Shown here piece after piece: positions 42,626-53,824 of a DNA stretch of 64,000 nt; position 1 is the first letter of the stretch, and each line of letters begins with the position of its first letter. Origin of the DNA: Euclidia mi (lineage: Eukaryota; Arthropoda; Insecta; Lepidoptera; Erebidae); assembly GCA_944739405.2 (NCBI GenBank), contig OX123196.2, positions 71,261,688-71,325,687 of the forward strand. Reading direction: 5' to 3'. Under the pieces are notes generated by a model. It saw nothing but the letters and a program-made list of their open reading frames with translations. It searched no databases and was not told where the DNA came from. Position numbers and translations under genes: made by a program.

Positions 42626-44810
42626 GATATATTCAGAAGGTAGATATAAAAATAAATTTGTGTTACACATTTTTTAAAGCTAATATTTGTAAAGTTACAA
42701 AATAGGTTTTATTATACAATTTGTGGACTGTGTAGGTGCCTACATGATTTCATTTTAACATTATGTTGAAATTACAACTTGCAGCTCAAGTTAAGGTTAT
42801 ATAATAAGACAAGGGAACCCGACATATCTTAATATTTGTCGCTTAATTTTATACCTGTATAGAATGATTTGTTCCTTGATAATTCCTTGCTTAACCCGAA
42901 CTACTGAAGCTAGAGACATGAGATCTGGACGGTGGATTTCTTTGTGGACGTGTGCACTCACTTGGGTTCTATAGTGGTCCGCCTCTAAACATTTTCGGTT
43001 GAAAGTCTTGAGGCAGGTGACTGCTGATCTTTTATAAATGCCGGGCCTTAGTGCTATACTTGGTAAATGCAATTTGTTTTGTTTGTGGGTTCATTTGCTA
43101 AGTTGGTTGCATCTATATTCGGGATGAAAAACAGTGATAAACCAATAAAATTTGGTGCCGACCTTATTGCTTAACTCTTGTGGGATGCAAGACAGTTCGG
43201 AGTATGGTTGTTAGGATAATGATAGGTGGGTTTGGGGAACATGATGTGAAAATCCATATTGTCTCTTTTCCCATTTAGCAGTATTTATACTTGGCAAATA
43301 AAAGTAGTTGTGTGGACTGCTCATGCTTTATTTCTAAGTCAGTTGTGATTGGTCAGTTTAAGTTTATTTATTCGGATAAACAATTATTGTGTATGAATTG
43401 ATAAGAATTACATTGGCACCACATGTTAACAGTTTAAGATAAATATTAACATTATTTGGAAAATTCCCTTAAAATAAAAAAATAAAAAATGAAAGAGTAG
43501 ACAAATGATAAATAAAAACATTCATTTCAGAAATAAAGGTCTATTTATATAAATAAATAAAATGTTGAATTAATTATAAAATACCAATATCTGAATGTCT
43601 TTATTAACTTTTATGGTTTATTGTAGTAAATTTCTTAACTGAGTGGAATCATTTTTAGAAATAAGACGGCACTAATCTTGCTTTGTAATATTGGTAGCTT
43701 GTCAATTTCTCTTTTATGGCTCAGTTGGCAAACAGTTCAACAATTTCACAGCTTGCACTATGCCTAAAAATATTCAATATTGAATTAAACATGTTCTTAC
43801 ATGAATAATAATTATAGCACTAGTATTTTCGAAATCCTTGGATCTGCATGGTTTGAAATCATTTCATATTTATCACCAACAGTCCGACTGTTCACGGCTG
43901 AACATAGGCCTCGCTTTGTCCTTGCCATTTTGTTTTCCTGTTCAATGTGGATAAAACTTATTTTGAGTATATTAAGTTTTAAGTATTTTATCAAAACAGC
44001 AAAATATGGGTATCCTGATAACTTTATATTTGATTATCTAAAAAGGCACTGTCAGACAGAATCTGAGAAAATTTAGTGTCTTTTGTATTACTTTTGTATT
44101 ACCTTATGCGTAAAATATGGACTCCAATACTGTTGTAGCAAAGATAACTATAGACCAATGCACAGGTTGAACATGCCTGATATATAGATATATCTTAATA
44201 GACCGCACCACTTTGTAAGAGTAGAATTTTATTACATCTACAGTTACGAAGGTTCATGGAACTAATATTTGGGTGGGAAATGTTGCCCACCACCTGTCTT
44301 TTGAGTGTTGCAGGTTGATGATGACATCCTAACAGATGACCTGACCTTGGCGTGAGGAGAGGATGGACGAGCGGTCCTTTACTGATTGGTATGTATGAAT
44401 GACGGTGGCCCGCCCTTTGACGTCGGTGGTTTTGTGTGTGGGCTGCGCGCACACATGCCGCATGAGTGCTGTACTGAGCTGGAGTCAAGCATTGTTTGCT
44501 AACCTTTGCTGCTGATCAACATCGGCGACTGTATGAGCGGCTTGACCGTATGGGCGGAGGATTCGTCAGATACCGATTTACGTGGGGGGTCCTCTACCTC
44601 CCCCACTGTCGTTGTTGGACCTATGTAATTGCATTGTATTGATATAACTGATCATGACGAACGATGATGATTATTTTATGTATATGCATTGATGTGTTTA
44701 TGAGGCAAATTTTGCATTTATGTGTTTGAGTAAATTTTATTTTTCCTATCCAACATCCTTCCCAAAGCGCTGGCTGGCCACCATGCGTATCCTTGATCCT
44801 GGTCTTGTTG

Positions 44811-45010
44811 GCTAGATCCCGTGATGGGTGATGCCATGTGTTGGCTAGATCCCATGTTGGGTGATGCCATGTGTTGGCTAGATCCCGTGATGGGTGATGC
44901 CGTGTGTTGGCTAGATCCCGTCATGGGTGATGCCGTGTGTTGGCTAGATCCCGTGATGGGTGATGCCGTGTGTTGGCTAGATCCCGTGATGGGTGATGCC
45001 GCGTGGGCTA
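44811..45010 (+). repeat. 33-bp tandem array in the LTR element
   Basis: Six near-identical units of GCTAGATCCCGTGATGGGTG plus ATGCCGTGTGTTG, followed by decayed units to about 45175. Being 11 codons long, the unit keeps one frame open (MGDAVCWLDPV repeated), but no start or function is evident. Confidence 0.9.
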
Positions 45011-45320
45011 AATCGACCCTATGTGGGTGATGCCGTTTGTGGGCTAGATCTGCCTGTGTGCGCTAGATCCCGTAATCGGTGATGCCGTAATCGGCTTAGC
45101 CATGGGTGAAGCATTGTTTGTTAGATCCCGTGATGGGTGACGCATGCCTCAGGCTAAGATCCTATGACTAGGTGAAGCCTTGTAAATAACTTTTTGTCAT
45201 TCTGTATGATAAACTCTTATTTATGTAATTTTTATATTCCTTATTTTTGTTTGTTATGCTGTTTATTCTGTAACCGTTAAATAATCAGCGCGAGGAGCGC
45301 GCTGGATCAGAATGGCCGTA

Positions 45321-45834
45321 TGGGCGCAAATTAATATATAATGATTATATTGTTACGAAAATGTTTTTATCGCTTAGTTATTAAGATAACTCCAGAAACT
45401 TTCAAAGTAAAATCAATTAGTATTATATAACATTATTCTGACACTTATTTTTACGGTAATAAATAACATGCGTTTATATTTGCATCCTGTTGATAGCGCC
45501 ATCTGTTGACAATGTTGTAAAGCAGCGTTTAGTTAATAAAATAAATTTGTTATTCGTGTAAAATAAATAATTTGGTGTTGTGCAAAATTCATTACAATAT
45601 TAATGTCGATTTTTGATTAGATTATAATTAATAGTACAGTAATTTCAATTATATGTTGAAAAGGAGTTGTTAAACGTTACATTAAGTGTAATGACGGTTA
45701 GTTTATAAAAAGGACTGTAGTTCGCATTTTAAATCAATTCTGTGCTAGAAATCAACTGATAATAAACCAAATAATATTACGTGAGTGTTTTTATTATGGA
45801 GTCTGGACACCATAACCCTGGCGTATCGCCGACA
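45321..45834 (+). repeat. 3' LTR
   Basis: 514 bp, aligned end to end with 41051-41564. Confidence 0.95.
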
Positions 45835-46260
45835 TATACCTACTTAAATATTAGTTAAGTTTCTACCTGTTTATTAAGATCGAGTAACAAATTGCTTAAA
45901 AATTACGTTTGTTGTATGGGAGCCCCCCTTTATAATTTACTTTTTTTAATTTAATTATTTATTTTGAAAGGTAATATAGAACTACATATTCTGTGAAAAT
46001 TTTAAGCGTCTACCTGTTACCGAGTCATTTTGAGCAACAAATACAAAAAAACACGTTTATTGTATGGGACCCCCCCTTAATATATTGTTTTAATTTTTAG
46101 TATTTGTTGTTATAGCGGCAACCGAAATACATAATTTGTGAAAATTTCAGCTTTCTAGCTATCACGGTTTATGAGATACAGCCTGGTGAGAGACAGACAG
46201 ACAGACAGCGGAGGCTTAGTAATAGGGTCCGTTTTTACCTTTTAGGTACGGAACCCTAAA

Positions 46261-46920
46261 AAATCAAAACATAAAGGTAGAATGATGATAAATCTTGTCA
46301 TAGATAGTTATTTCTTTTATGGCCTTACTTTGGGCGCGAAATAGATGTTTCCTTTCATCTGTCTCTTCTACAATAACTTAAAGTACATTTTTAAATAAGA
46401 TTATCTATTAGATTCATTAGGTACATTATTCTCTGAACAAATGCTTAAACGGCTTTTTGAGTACAATTTAAATAGTAAGTCCATATTATATGTATAAAGT
46501 AACTATAATATGTTTCATTTATTGTCCTAACCTCATTATCAATGAGTACTTATCACACTTCACACGTGCTAAGTGATGCATGCTGATTTGTTTGGTTTAG
46601 TGCATAAACTGTATAATGTGTAACTATCCAATCACATGTCATTTACATAAAATATAATAGTATCGTAGGACAACTAACACTCGGTCAGCTGATCCGTAAC
46701 TAGGTAAAACCTGTAGTAGGTATGGCATCTCTGTATAAAATACTGATATGCATCCACAGACTGAAAGATTTAAAGCCGATTCCAACAGTGTTTTGGCAAT
46801 AGACTTAATTCAAATGAAAATGTTTTATTTCTCTCCATATGTTTTTACGCGGCACGGCACGGCAAGGTTGAAAAAGAAGAAATGAGAAGGCCGCAGGCAT
46901 GCTTGATTTTTATTATTATA
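46261..46920. other. No gene or recognised repeat
   Basis: AT-rich intergenic sequence. Confidence 0.4.
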
Positions 46921-46922
46921 TA

Positions 46923-47134
46923 GGGGAGACCGGGTATGGTTGTCACACTGGTTGGTTGTCACAGTGGCCATAACAGACAATTAAACGGCGTGGTAGGAGC
47001 GAGGGAGTAGCACATCCATTTGTACCTCATGTCGGCGTACTCCGACATGCCGTTTAATGGACTTATTCGACCACTCGATATTCTATTATGACCTCTGTGA
47101 CAACCAACCCGTGTGACAATCATACCCGGTCTCC
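46923..47134. mobile_element. Short MITE, TA-flanked
   Basis: Left GGGGAGACCGGGTATGGTTG, then TCACACTGGTTGGTTGTCAC; right GTGACAACCAACCCGTGTGA, then CAATCATACCCGGTCTCC. About 45 bp of inverted termini with few mismatches, TA on each side, and a small central palindrome (GTCGGCGTACTCCGAC). 212 bp. Confidence 0.85.
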
Positions 47135-47164
47135 TATAAACATTTAGCATGCCTGTACTGCACG

Positions 47165-47400
47165 TCCGTGTGGTGACGGATTAAGAATACAGAATTTCAC
47201 CACCCCATATCATCCCATGGGTGTCGTAAGAGCCGACAGAGGGAGCATATTATGCAGCGAACAGCACTGTAAGAGAAGGAAAAGTTGATACAAACCCTAT
47301 ACCAACCCGTTTGGCCAGTGTGGTATAGTAGGCCAATTCCTCCTTTCAAAGGAGAGGCCTAGTCCAGCAGTGGACTTTTGAAGGCTGATGATGATGAAGC
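47165..47400 (+). repeat. Interspersed repeat, family G
   Basis: CACCCCATATCATCCCATGG, GTGTCGTAAGAGCCGACAGA, CCTCCTTTCAAAGGAGAGGC, CCAGCAGTGGACTTTTGAAG, then a GATGATGATG tail. Confidence 0.8.
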
Positions 47401-48019
47401 ATGCCTGTGGCCTCCGGTAACTGAATATTTTGATGTGCGGGCTAGGCAGATGACGATGATGGTTTGGATGATGATGAAAAATTTTTTTTGTAAAGGTAAC
47501 AATATAGTAAAGGTTAGAAACCAAAACACTAGGCCAATTGTCAGTACAGAAACGGTAGATTTTGTCACAACATTTATATTTTAAATCTGAAATAGATAAG
47601 CTGGCATAAACTTAGAGTAGGTATGTAAGTATACGTATTAAAACGACCAAGAAAAACCACGGTAACATCAGTAAAAGCAATCTTAGTTCAGAAATATTGT
47701 AAGATTTCTACACACATGTATAACTAGGTATATAAACCACACAACGATACTTTTAATAAAGTGCCGAGAATAGCTGTTTTTGCATCGGTTACCAAGCTCA
47801 AGCATGATTATGTGCTACATTTCAGTACCGATGACCTACTTTCGACGGAATGGCGCTACAATAACCATATAATATACAAACATTCGTCTAATCTTGTACA
47901 ATTCATGGAATAAATTCGAATGAAGGATGGGATCGGAATTAGATTAAATTCTAGCTATTTCTATATGATTTTTGTCATACCGCATTCTAGTTTAACCAGA
48001 TAGACAAAATATACTAGAT
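47401..48019. other. No gene or recognised repeat
   Basis: No feature supported. Confidence 0.4.
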
Positions 48020-48255
48020 TTTCTACAGATTGACTGCCGTTTGAATGAAAGCAAAAGTTATATGCAATGACTTAGATCAGTGTCAGTATATTCAAATTCA
48101 GATCTCCAGGACAACCGGGATCCACAACTTATCATGCCCTCCCAAAACGGGGCTAGCGATAGTAACTCATATAAGTCAGTGGTGTACTCCGTGAGTTAGG
48201 ATCCGACACCCTCTGCGTAGCAGCCTGTTGGACGCACCACTGGACTATCGATATT
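48020..48255 (-). repeat. Degraded SINE family C
   Basis: AGATCAGTGTCAGTATATTC, GACAACCGGGATCCACAACT, CACCCTCTGCGTAGCAGCCT. Heavily mutated. Confidence 0.6.
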
Positions 48256-48357
48256 TTTTTCTTATAATTATTACACAGTAATATACAGACTGAGACCCAT
48301 TTGCTATCATGCCTTAACTGCCAAGACACAATATGTACGGTTTTGTTTTGTTTTTCA

Positions 48358-48545
48358 TTTGAGCATGTGGCCAACTCTGGTGTCGGAGTTTTCAGACCGC
48401 CCTAAGGCCTCCGTCATGGCCTAACGATCCTTATCCTTAAACAAGAACCAGCCACACACGGTCACCCATCCAAGTGGCGACCTGTGTAAGCGTTGCTTAA
48501 CTTTGCCGATCTGTTACGAATGGCAAGTCAAGTCTCGCTATGAGC
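48358..48545 (-). mobile_element. 5S-rRNA-derived SINE, third copy
   Basis: On the minus strand: CAGATCGGCAAAGTTAAGCA, CGCTTACACAGGTCGCCACT, TGGATGGGTGACCGTGTGTG, CGGAGGCCTTAGGGCGGTCT, CACCAGAGTTGGCC. Confidence 0.85.
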
Positions 48546-48894
48546 GCTACATGCACTCTTCAAGATCTAAGGAACGCCTCCGAAAATGCAGTAAGGGTGG
48601 CTGCGTAATAGTTGAACAAGATATGAAATATTGTTCAAAATTACTCGTCTTTGACACGAAAGAAGAAGAAATAATACTTATATGTGCAACCGAGATCAGC
48701 CAAATTCCGGAGATTGACCGAGATGTATAGAGTGTACGTCTAAAGTTGTTAGCAGACACCATAAAGTGGAACAGTCGGCAATAAAATGAATGCATTACTG
48801 AGATTATAGTACGTTTCTTTACGATCGCCGTAGTAAAACCCAAATCTCAATAATTTTCAAGTGTAGAGCTCATTGCGTGTCTTGACATGCTGTG

Positions 48895-49190
48895 TGTAAC
48901 AGATAGCCCAGTGGAGAGTCTAACAGACTGCTCCGCATAGGGTCGTAGGTTCAAACCCACACGACTTCACACCTAGCTTTTCGAAGTTAAGTAAGCATTC
49001 AATTGTTAATTAGCACTATACAAACGGTGAAGGAAGACATCGTGAAGAAAATATTCTTTTGTAGTACATTTTGAAGTCTGCCAATCCGTATTCAGCGCAT
49101 TGGTAAAAAGGGGCAAACTACGGCTTAGCCCTTTTTAAAGTGAGAAGGAGCCCGTACCCGTGCAGTAGGACAGTTCATATACAGAGTAAT
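48895..49190 (+). repeat. Diverged SINE family B
   Basis: CAGATAGCCCAGTGGAGAGT, AACAGACTGCTCCGCATAGG, GGTGAAGGAAGACATCGTGA, CCCGTGCAGTAGGACAGTTC. Confidence 0.65.
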
Positions 49191-49859
49191 CCCTAAAATC
49201 CGAGGTACGCCATAAAAAATTGTCTTAGTCAAAACCCTTAAACGGACTTTGGTGACCACGAACGACTAGCAATAAAATCAAGCAGTATTCTTGAATACAA
49301 TTTTAATAGCCCACATTCTTAATTAACTCCACCACTAATTACGTCTTAATAGTCCGCCCATCAAAGCTTTATGTCTTCAGTTAACCTTCATGAGCGCACA
49401 GAATACATACCTACGTCACACACAAATGTAAGTATATACCTATGTATATGTGTATATGGATGCAATACATACATAGAGGTATATACCTATGTGTGTATGT
49501 ATGTGTATTGTGTATGTACATACATAGGTATCGGTACACGCAGCGGTCACGCGGTAAACAAAGAGAGACGTTAAACTTGGCGCCGAAATAGCAACACGAG
49601 CAAAACTGGTCATGGTCTGTTTATGTACGGATACGTCGTATAACTAGCAGGGATTGTAGGAAACTAGGATCTTTTATATACTGTGTTGCAGACAAATAGG
49701 TTTGATGGTAGTCTGTATAGCCAAAACCGGCCAGTAATCTGAGCAATATCGCTCATGATTCTGGTAAGCGAGAAAGAAGTGGGAAGCTTGTATTCTTGGG
49801 TCATGGAAAGAAATGAAATCATCATTTATGTAATCTCTATGTAACATTTTTGCTTTACT
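49191..49859. other. No gene; TATG-rich stretch
   Basis: About 49430-49530 is rich in TATG/TACATA repeats. No coding signal. Confidence 0.45.
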
Positions 49860-50292
49860 GACTGACTGATCGACAATCATCATCATCATCGCCCTAGCGC
49901 TATCCCGGTTGCATTCAAGACTTACAGCCTTGGATCCCGAGGTCCGCTTACTGGTCTAACCAGATATGACAGAATATCAACTTTTCCACAGAGCGACTGC
50001 CGTCTGACCTCCCTAACACAAAGGGATAGCGATATTCTATGATTTAGACCAGTATCAGTTTATATGAGGGTACTGACTCCCCTTATCGACTGTCAAAGAT
50101 CTTCATGACAGCCGGGACCGACCGTTTAACGTGCTCCCCGAGGCACGGGGCAAGCGATAATTAACAATTCAATAAGCACTTAACTTCGAAAAGTCATCGG
50201 TGCGCGCCGTGGATTCGAAGAATCTGCATTGCAGTCCGTTGGTATCTCCACTAGGCTATCGCTGCCTTTTTTTCGACTGACTGATCGACAAT
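49860..50292 (-). mobile_element. SINE family C with 18-bp target duplication
   Basis: GACTGACTGATCGACAAT is at 49860-49877 and 50275-50292. The 397-bp insert is a family-C SINE (minus), with GGCAGCGATAGCCTAGTGGA at its 5' end and the TCATCATCATC-type tail at 49878. Confidence 0.92.
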
Positions 50293-50440
50293 GTGCAGCC
50301 AAAACCACTGGTCTTATGAAGTTGAAATTTGGCATGTATGTTCCTTGGGGAGTGTAGGGTAGCACTAAGAGAGGATTTTGGAAATTCCTCTGCTAACAGG
50401 GGGTGAAATGTCCCATGAGGGCGGAGCCGGGAACGAAGTC
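50293..50440 (-). repeat. Interspersed repeat, family J
   Basis: GAAATTTGGCATGTATGTTC, CTTGGGGAGTGTAGGGTAGC and GGCGGAGCCGGGAACGAAGT match the reverse of 10895-11105. Confidence 0.7.
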
Positions 50441-50446
50441 TAGTAT

Positions 50447-50690
50447 TTTTTTATAGACTCACGCCTGTATCCCAGAAGTCACCCCTTCGCAGAGGTGTAA
50501 TATTACATTGTGCCATGAATTCATTAGGTCCCACGTAATAGGGGGCGAGCCTATTGCCGTTACCAAGCACATCACCAGACTCCGTGCTGCTACTGAGAAT
50601 TCATAACACTTTTGCCCAACCCGGGAATCGGACCCGGGACCTCTGATCAGAAGTCGCTTACGTTATCCACTAGACCATGGATGCCTCCAT
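50447..50690 (-). mobile_element. tRNA-like SINE, family A
   Basis: ATAGACTCACGCCTGTATCC, CCCACGTAATAGGGGGCGAG, CACCAGACTCCGTGCTGCTA, AACCCGGGAATCGGACCCGG, TAGACCATGGATGCCTCC. Confidence 0.85.
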
Positions 50691-51174
50691 CTCCTCGTCA
50701 AAGTCTAGAAATACTTAAAATTACTTGTCCTGATTGATATACCATCGCAGAGCTCGAACTACTGGAGCTAGAAACATGAAATTTGGACAGTGGGTTACTT
50801 TTATGACGTAGACACTTAAAAAGTGAGTGAAAAAACAAACCCCTTCGAATTCGAAATTCGATTTTGCAATTCGACCTCAAAGAAAACACCTACGGCAACG
50901 CAAAAAAAAGATATTTGTAATAAAGAAATTACTTCTTTTATATGTTATTTTTTACATGTTTAATATTTATTATTGGATTTTAATAAAAATAAGTCTAATT
51001 AATACTATACAATTAGTATTTAACCAATACATTTTTATTTAGAATTACAACAATGATACATTTGAAAAATAAACATCAGGGACGCGGTAATAAAACGCGA
51101 TTTAAAAAAGTAGCGGGAATAAAAATTTCGCTGATGCTGATACAGTAGGTGTAGCGTAACGTGTTAAGGCGCTG

Positions 51175-51560
51175 TGCACAGTACACTGAGTTCAGCTGTT
51201 GCTGTCACTGTCGGATTGTATACATAAGAAAGAGAAGCGCGATGACGACGGGACGTTCAGAACGAGTTATTTATCATTAAATACATTAATCCTTACAAAT
51301 ATCTTATTCCAATCGATAAATAAAAACAACAGTTCCCTTTATTATTATATATTACATCACTGTTATTAATATTATCAAGATTTGTTTATAAATAATACAG
51401 TTACAATTGCTACAATTTCAATTTTAATGGTTATTTTATGGTTTTTTTTTTATCGAGAAAATTTACCGAAAACGTGTTTTGAACACAATGGTCCCCCCAT
51501 AAATATGATCAAGATTAACATATATTTTTTTAGCTGCTCTAAAATGTATACATTTGGCTA
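51175..51560 (+). repeat. Interspersed repeat, inverted partner of 27790-28240
   Basis: CAGCTGTTGCTGTCACTGTC, GGATTGTATACATAAGAAAG, AGAAGCGCGATGACGACGGG, and further right AAACGTGTTTTGAACACAAT and ATTAACATATATTTTTTTA. Confidence 0.65.
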
Positions 51561-51638
51561 AAAAACTGTTTTGTGAAGCCTATTTTGACTAGGTATTTCG
51601 CCTTAAATTTATATTAATATATAAAATAATCTAAAAAG

Positions 51639-51770
51639 ATGAGTGAAACTAGCGATGATGACTGTACTTTAACACCAGAAGAGTTAAATCAACAAGTGAT
51701 TATGCAGAATTCAATCTATTCCTGTTCATTTCTATGTCTCCTAAGTAATGTGTTCTCACTGCTGTGGTGA
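51639..51770 (+). other. Short open frame, unrecognised
   Basis: ATG at 51639 begins MSETSDDDCTLTPEELNQQV, 43 codons to a TGA. The acidic start reads like a real N-terminus, but it stops abruptly, has no visible continuation and sits among repeats. Could be the head of a degraded transposon gene. Confidence 0.2.
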
Positions 51771-51900
51771 AAAGTTATGTGTGCCACACGAGAGCAAAGT
51801 TTTTTGTATCTCGTGCTGTTGAGTCCCTCACCACGCTCAGGACTCAAAATCAGCACTCGAAACAGAAAACAACTTTGCTCTCTTGTTGCACAAATAACTA

Positions 51901-52085
51901 TTTCTTATTAGTACAAACTCTTAAGTTATTAATTATCGCTTTATTAAGCGATAATTAATAATTTAAGAGTTTGTACTAATAAGAAAGCGAAAGCGTGGTG
52001 GACTATGGCCTTACCCTTCTCATAGTGTCAAGAGGCCTGTGCCCAGCAGTGGGACAGTTTATATACAGGGCCGATGATGATGACA
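51901..52085 (+). repeat. SINE family B tail preceded by a 41-bp palindrome
   Basis: The palindrome (51901-51986) is joined to CGTGGTGGACTATGGCCTTA, GGCCTGTGCCCAGCAGTGGG, ACAGTTTATATACAGGG, GATGATGATG, the 3' part of family B. The head has been lost. Confidence 0.8.
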
Positions 52086-52114
52086 AACCCTTGCCTTAGT
52101 TTCAAGCGGATAGT

Positions 52115-52320
52115 TATACTAGATGAACTACCCGTTACACCCGCGTTTTTTATGGCTACTCCGCTCCCGTGGCTCATAGCGTGATGTTATATAACCAATA
52201 GCCATTTCGATAAATGGGCTATCTAACACTGAAATAATTGTTCAAATCGGACCAGTAGTTCCTGAGATTAGCGCGTTTAAGCAAACAAACAAAACATTCA
52301 GCTTTATAATATAAATATAG
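52115..52320 (+). repeat. Interspersed repeat, family I
   Basis: ACTAGATGAACTACCCGTTA, GCTCATAGCGTGATGTTATA, GAGATTAGCGCGTTTAAGCA, end CTTTATAATATAAATATAGA. Confidence 0.75.
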
Positions 52321-53110
52321 ATTATTTTAAATTGTCTTTCAGGATATATACCACGTACCTTTGTTTTGAGTTAGTATAGATTATGGTTTCCGCATGTTTC
52401 AGCTTTTACAGATGGAACTAGCGCTTGCGAATTTAACTCAAAGCCTAACATTGCATTATTTCTCTCGTAAATAGCGTACTCTATATCTGTTTTCTTTCAA
52501 TGCGGCAATAAACTTGCATTGTTCATAGACAGTAAGTATCGTTTATAAATCTTTACGTAAAATTGCTCAACACCTGCCATCTAGTGCACTAGGTAGTTAT
52601 GTAGAAAAATGTGTAAGTATCTAATAAATTGAGAATCATACGAATATGGTTTATTCGTAGCTATGGTATTATACCAGTTGCTACCCAGCAGTGGCGGCGC
52701 TAGACCACATGTGGACGTCGGCGACATCAAGTTCGCGAGGCCCGTTAAATCGATGGCGAGGCCCCGTTTACTTCGTAGTAAAAAAACCGTTAAAATGAAG
52801 TGAGCCAAATGATAAAATAATGTATGAATAAATAAATGACAATTCAAAAATTTTCACCCAACACAGATCTTGCTACGCACTCGTTTGAAAATAATTAAAG
52901 TCATTATCATCTGTTAGCTTTTTCCCAATTGTTCGGTGTCGGCTACCTAAGCCACGGAAGAGAAAATACATTGTGTATTTTCTCTTCCGTGACCTAAGCC
53001 AGGATGATTGGCGAAATTAAATTAAGTATGTAACTTGTAAAACTTTTTGTGAGGCCCCCTCAGGCGCGAGGACGTCGGCGGTCGCCGACGTCGCCGACGC
53101 CTAGCGCCGC
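52321..53110. other. No gene; one palindrome
   Basis: Contains the tight palindrome at 52953-52991 and GC-rich repeats (GGCGGCGCTAGACC at 52690, CCTAGCGCCGCCACTG at 53098) that are inverted to each other and bound about 430 bp, possibly a further MITE-like element. No coding signal. Confidence 0.5.
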
Positions 53111-53114
53111 CACT

Positions 53115-53455
53115 GTTACCCAGGGTCCGCTTACTAGTCTAACCGGTTTTGACTGAATAATAGCTTTGCCTCAGAGCGACTGCCTATCTGACCTTCGCAA
53201 CCCAAAAGGATAGCGATATTTCATGGTTGAGACTAGTGTCGATTCATTCAGAGGTACTGACTCCCTAAACCGACTGTAAAGGATTTTCATGATAGTCTGG
53301 TCCGACGGCATAACGCCCTCTCCGAAGCACGGGCAAGCGATAATGAACAATTCAATACGCACATTACTCCGAGAACTAAGTGGTTTGCGCCGTGGATTCG
53401 AACCCGATACATGGCATGGCATTCTGTTGGTTTCTCCTCTAGCCTATCGCTGTGA
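53115..53455 (-). mobile_element. SINE family C
   Basis: GGTCCGCTTACTAGTCTAAC, CAGAGCGACTGCCTATCTGA, GGATAGCGATATTTCATGG, GGATTCGAACCCGATAC. Confidence 0.82.
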
Positions 53456-53599
53456 CAGTCGTATTATTATCGAGAATTTTAAAGTAATTTTATTGATTTT
53501 CGTTACTTAAAAGGTGACGTGGCTTGCAGTAAGTGGCCCTTGGAAACTACGTCTGCCCTTCTAGCTAGGTATAAATTACAGTTGAGTTCTAGATTAAAT

Positions 53600-53820
53600 T
53601 CAGTCTAGTCTTGAGTGGCTGACTGGCTGTTTCCAGGCACTCACGCCTGGACTCTGGAAAAAAGTTACAAGAGATGACCGGTGTCCCGATTTTCGGTGTC
53701 ATTCCACGAATACTGTTGAAGATCTCATGACAGCCGGGACCGTCGACTAAATATGCTCTCCGAGCCACGAGGTAAGCAAAATTAGTGGTGCACGTCTTGG
53801 AATCATACGATTATGGCTTC
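53600..53820 (-). repeat. Degraded SINE family C
   Basis: ATCTCATGACAGCCGGGACC, GCTCTCCGAGCCACGAGGTA. Weak elsewhere. Confidence 0.5.
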
Positions 53821-53824
53821 ATCA

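Larger units (their letters stand above)
41051..45834 (+). mobile_element. LTR retrotransposon, non-autonomous (LARD-like), young
   Basis: Two 514-bp LTRs, TGGGCGCAAATTAATATATA to GCGTATCGCCGACA (TG...CA), differ at one base in my reading. TATA is duplicated on both sides (41047-41050, 45835-45838). The LTR holds a TATA-like TTTATAAAAAGG and, 3' of it, AATAAACC-type signals, so plus orientation is likely. The 3756-bp interior has no gag or pol frame; the longest frames (42079-42303, 43801-44076) are unrecognised and hydrophobic. Near the 3' LTR there is a 33-bp tandem array and a GC hairpin (CAGCGCGAGGAGCGCGCTG). I could not identify a tRNA primer site. Superfamily undecided (a 4-bp duplication favours Gypsy; the pre-LTR motif hints at BEL/Pao). 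Confidence 0.88.
40966..46260 (+). repeat. Family-H repeat split by an LTR element
   Basis: The left part (40966-41050, GGGCAAGTGCGAGTCGGACT, GAAGGGTTCCGTACC) and right part (45835-46260, TATGGGAGCCCCCC, AGACAGACAGACAGACAG, TAGGTACGGAACCCTAAAA) join into one family-H copy, as the uninterrupted copy at 18715-19205 shows. Confidence 0.88.

Noticed and set aside
44811..45175. CRISPR-like array
   Set aside because: The repeats are head to tail with no spacers, in a eukaryotic LTR element.
41051..45834. Autonomous retrovirus-like element
   Set aside because: No gag, protease, reverse-transcriptase or integrase motif seen in any frame of the interior.
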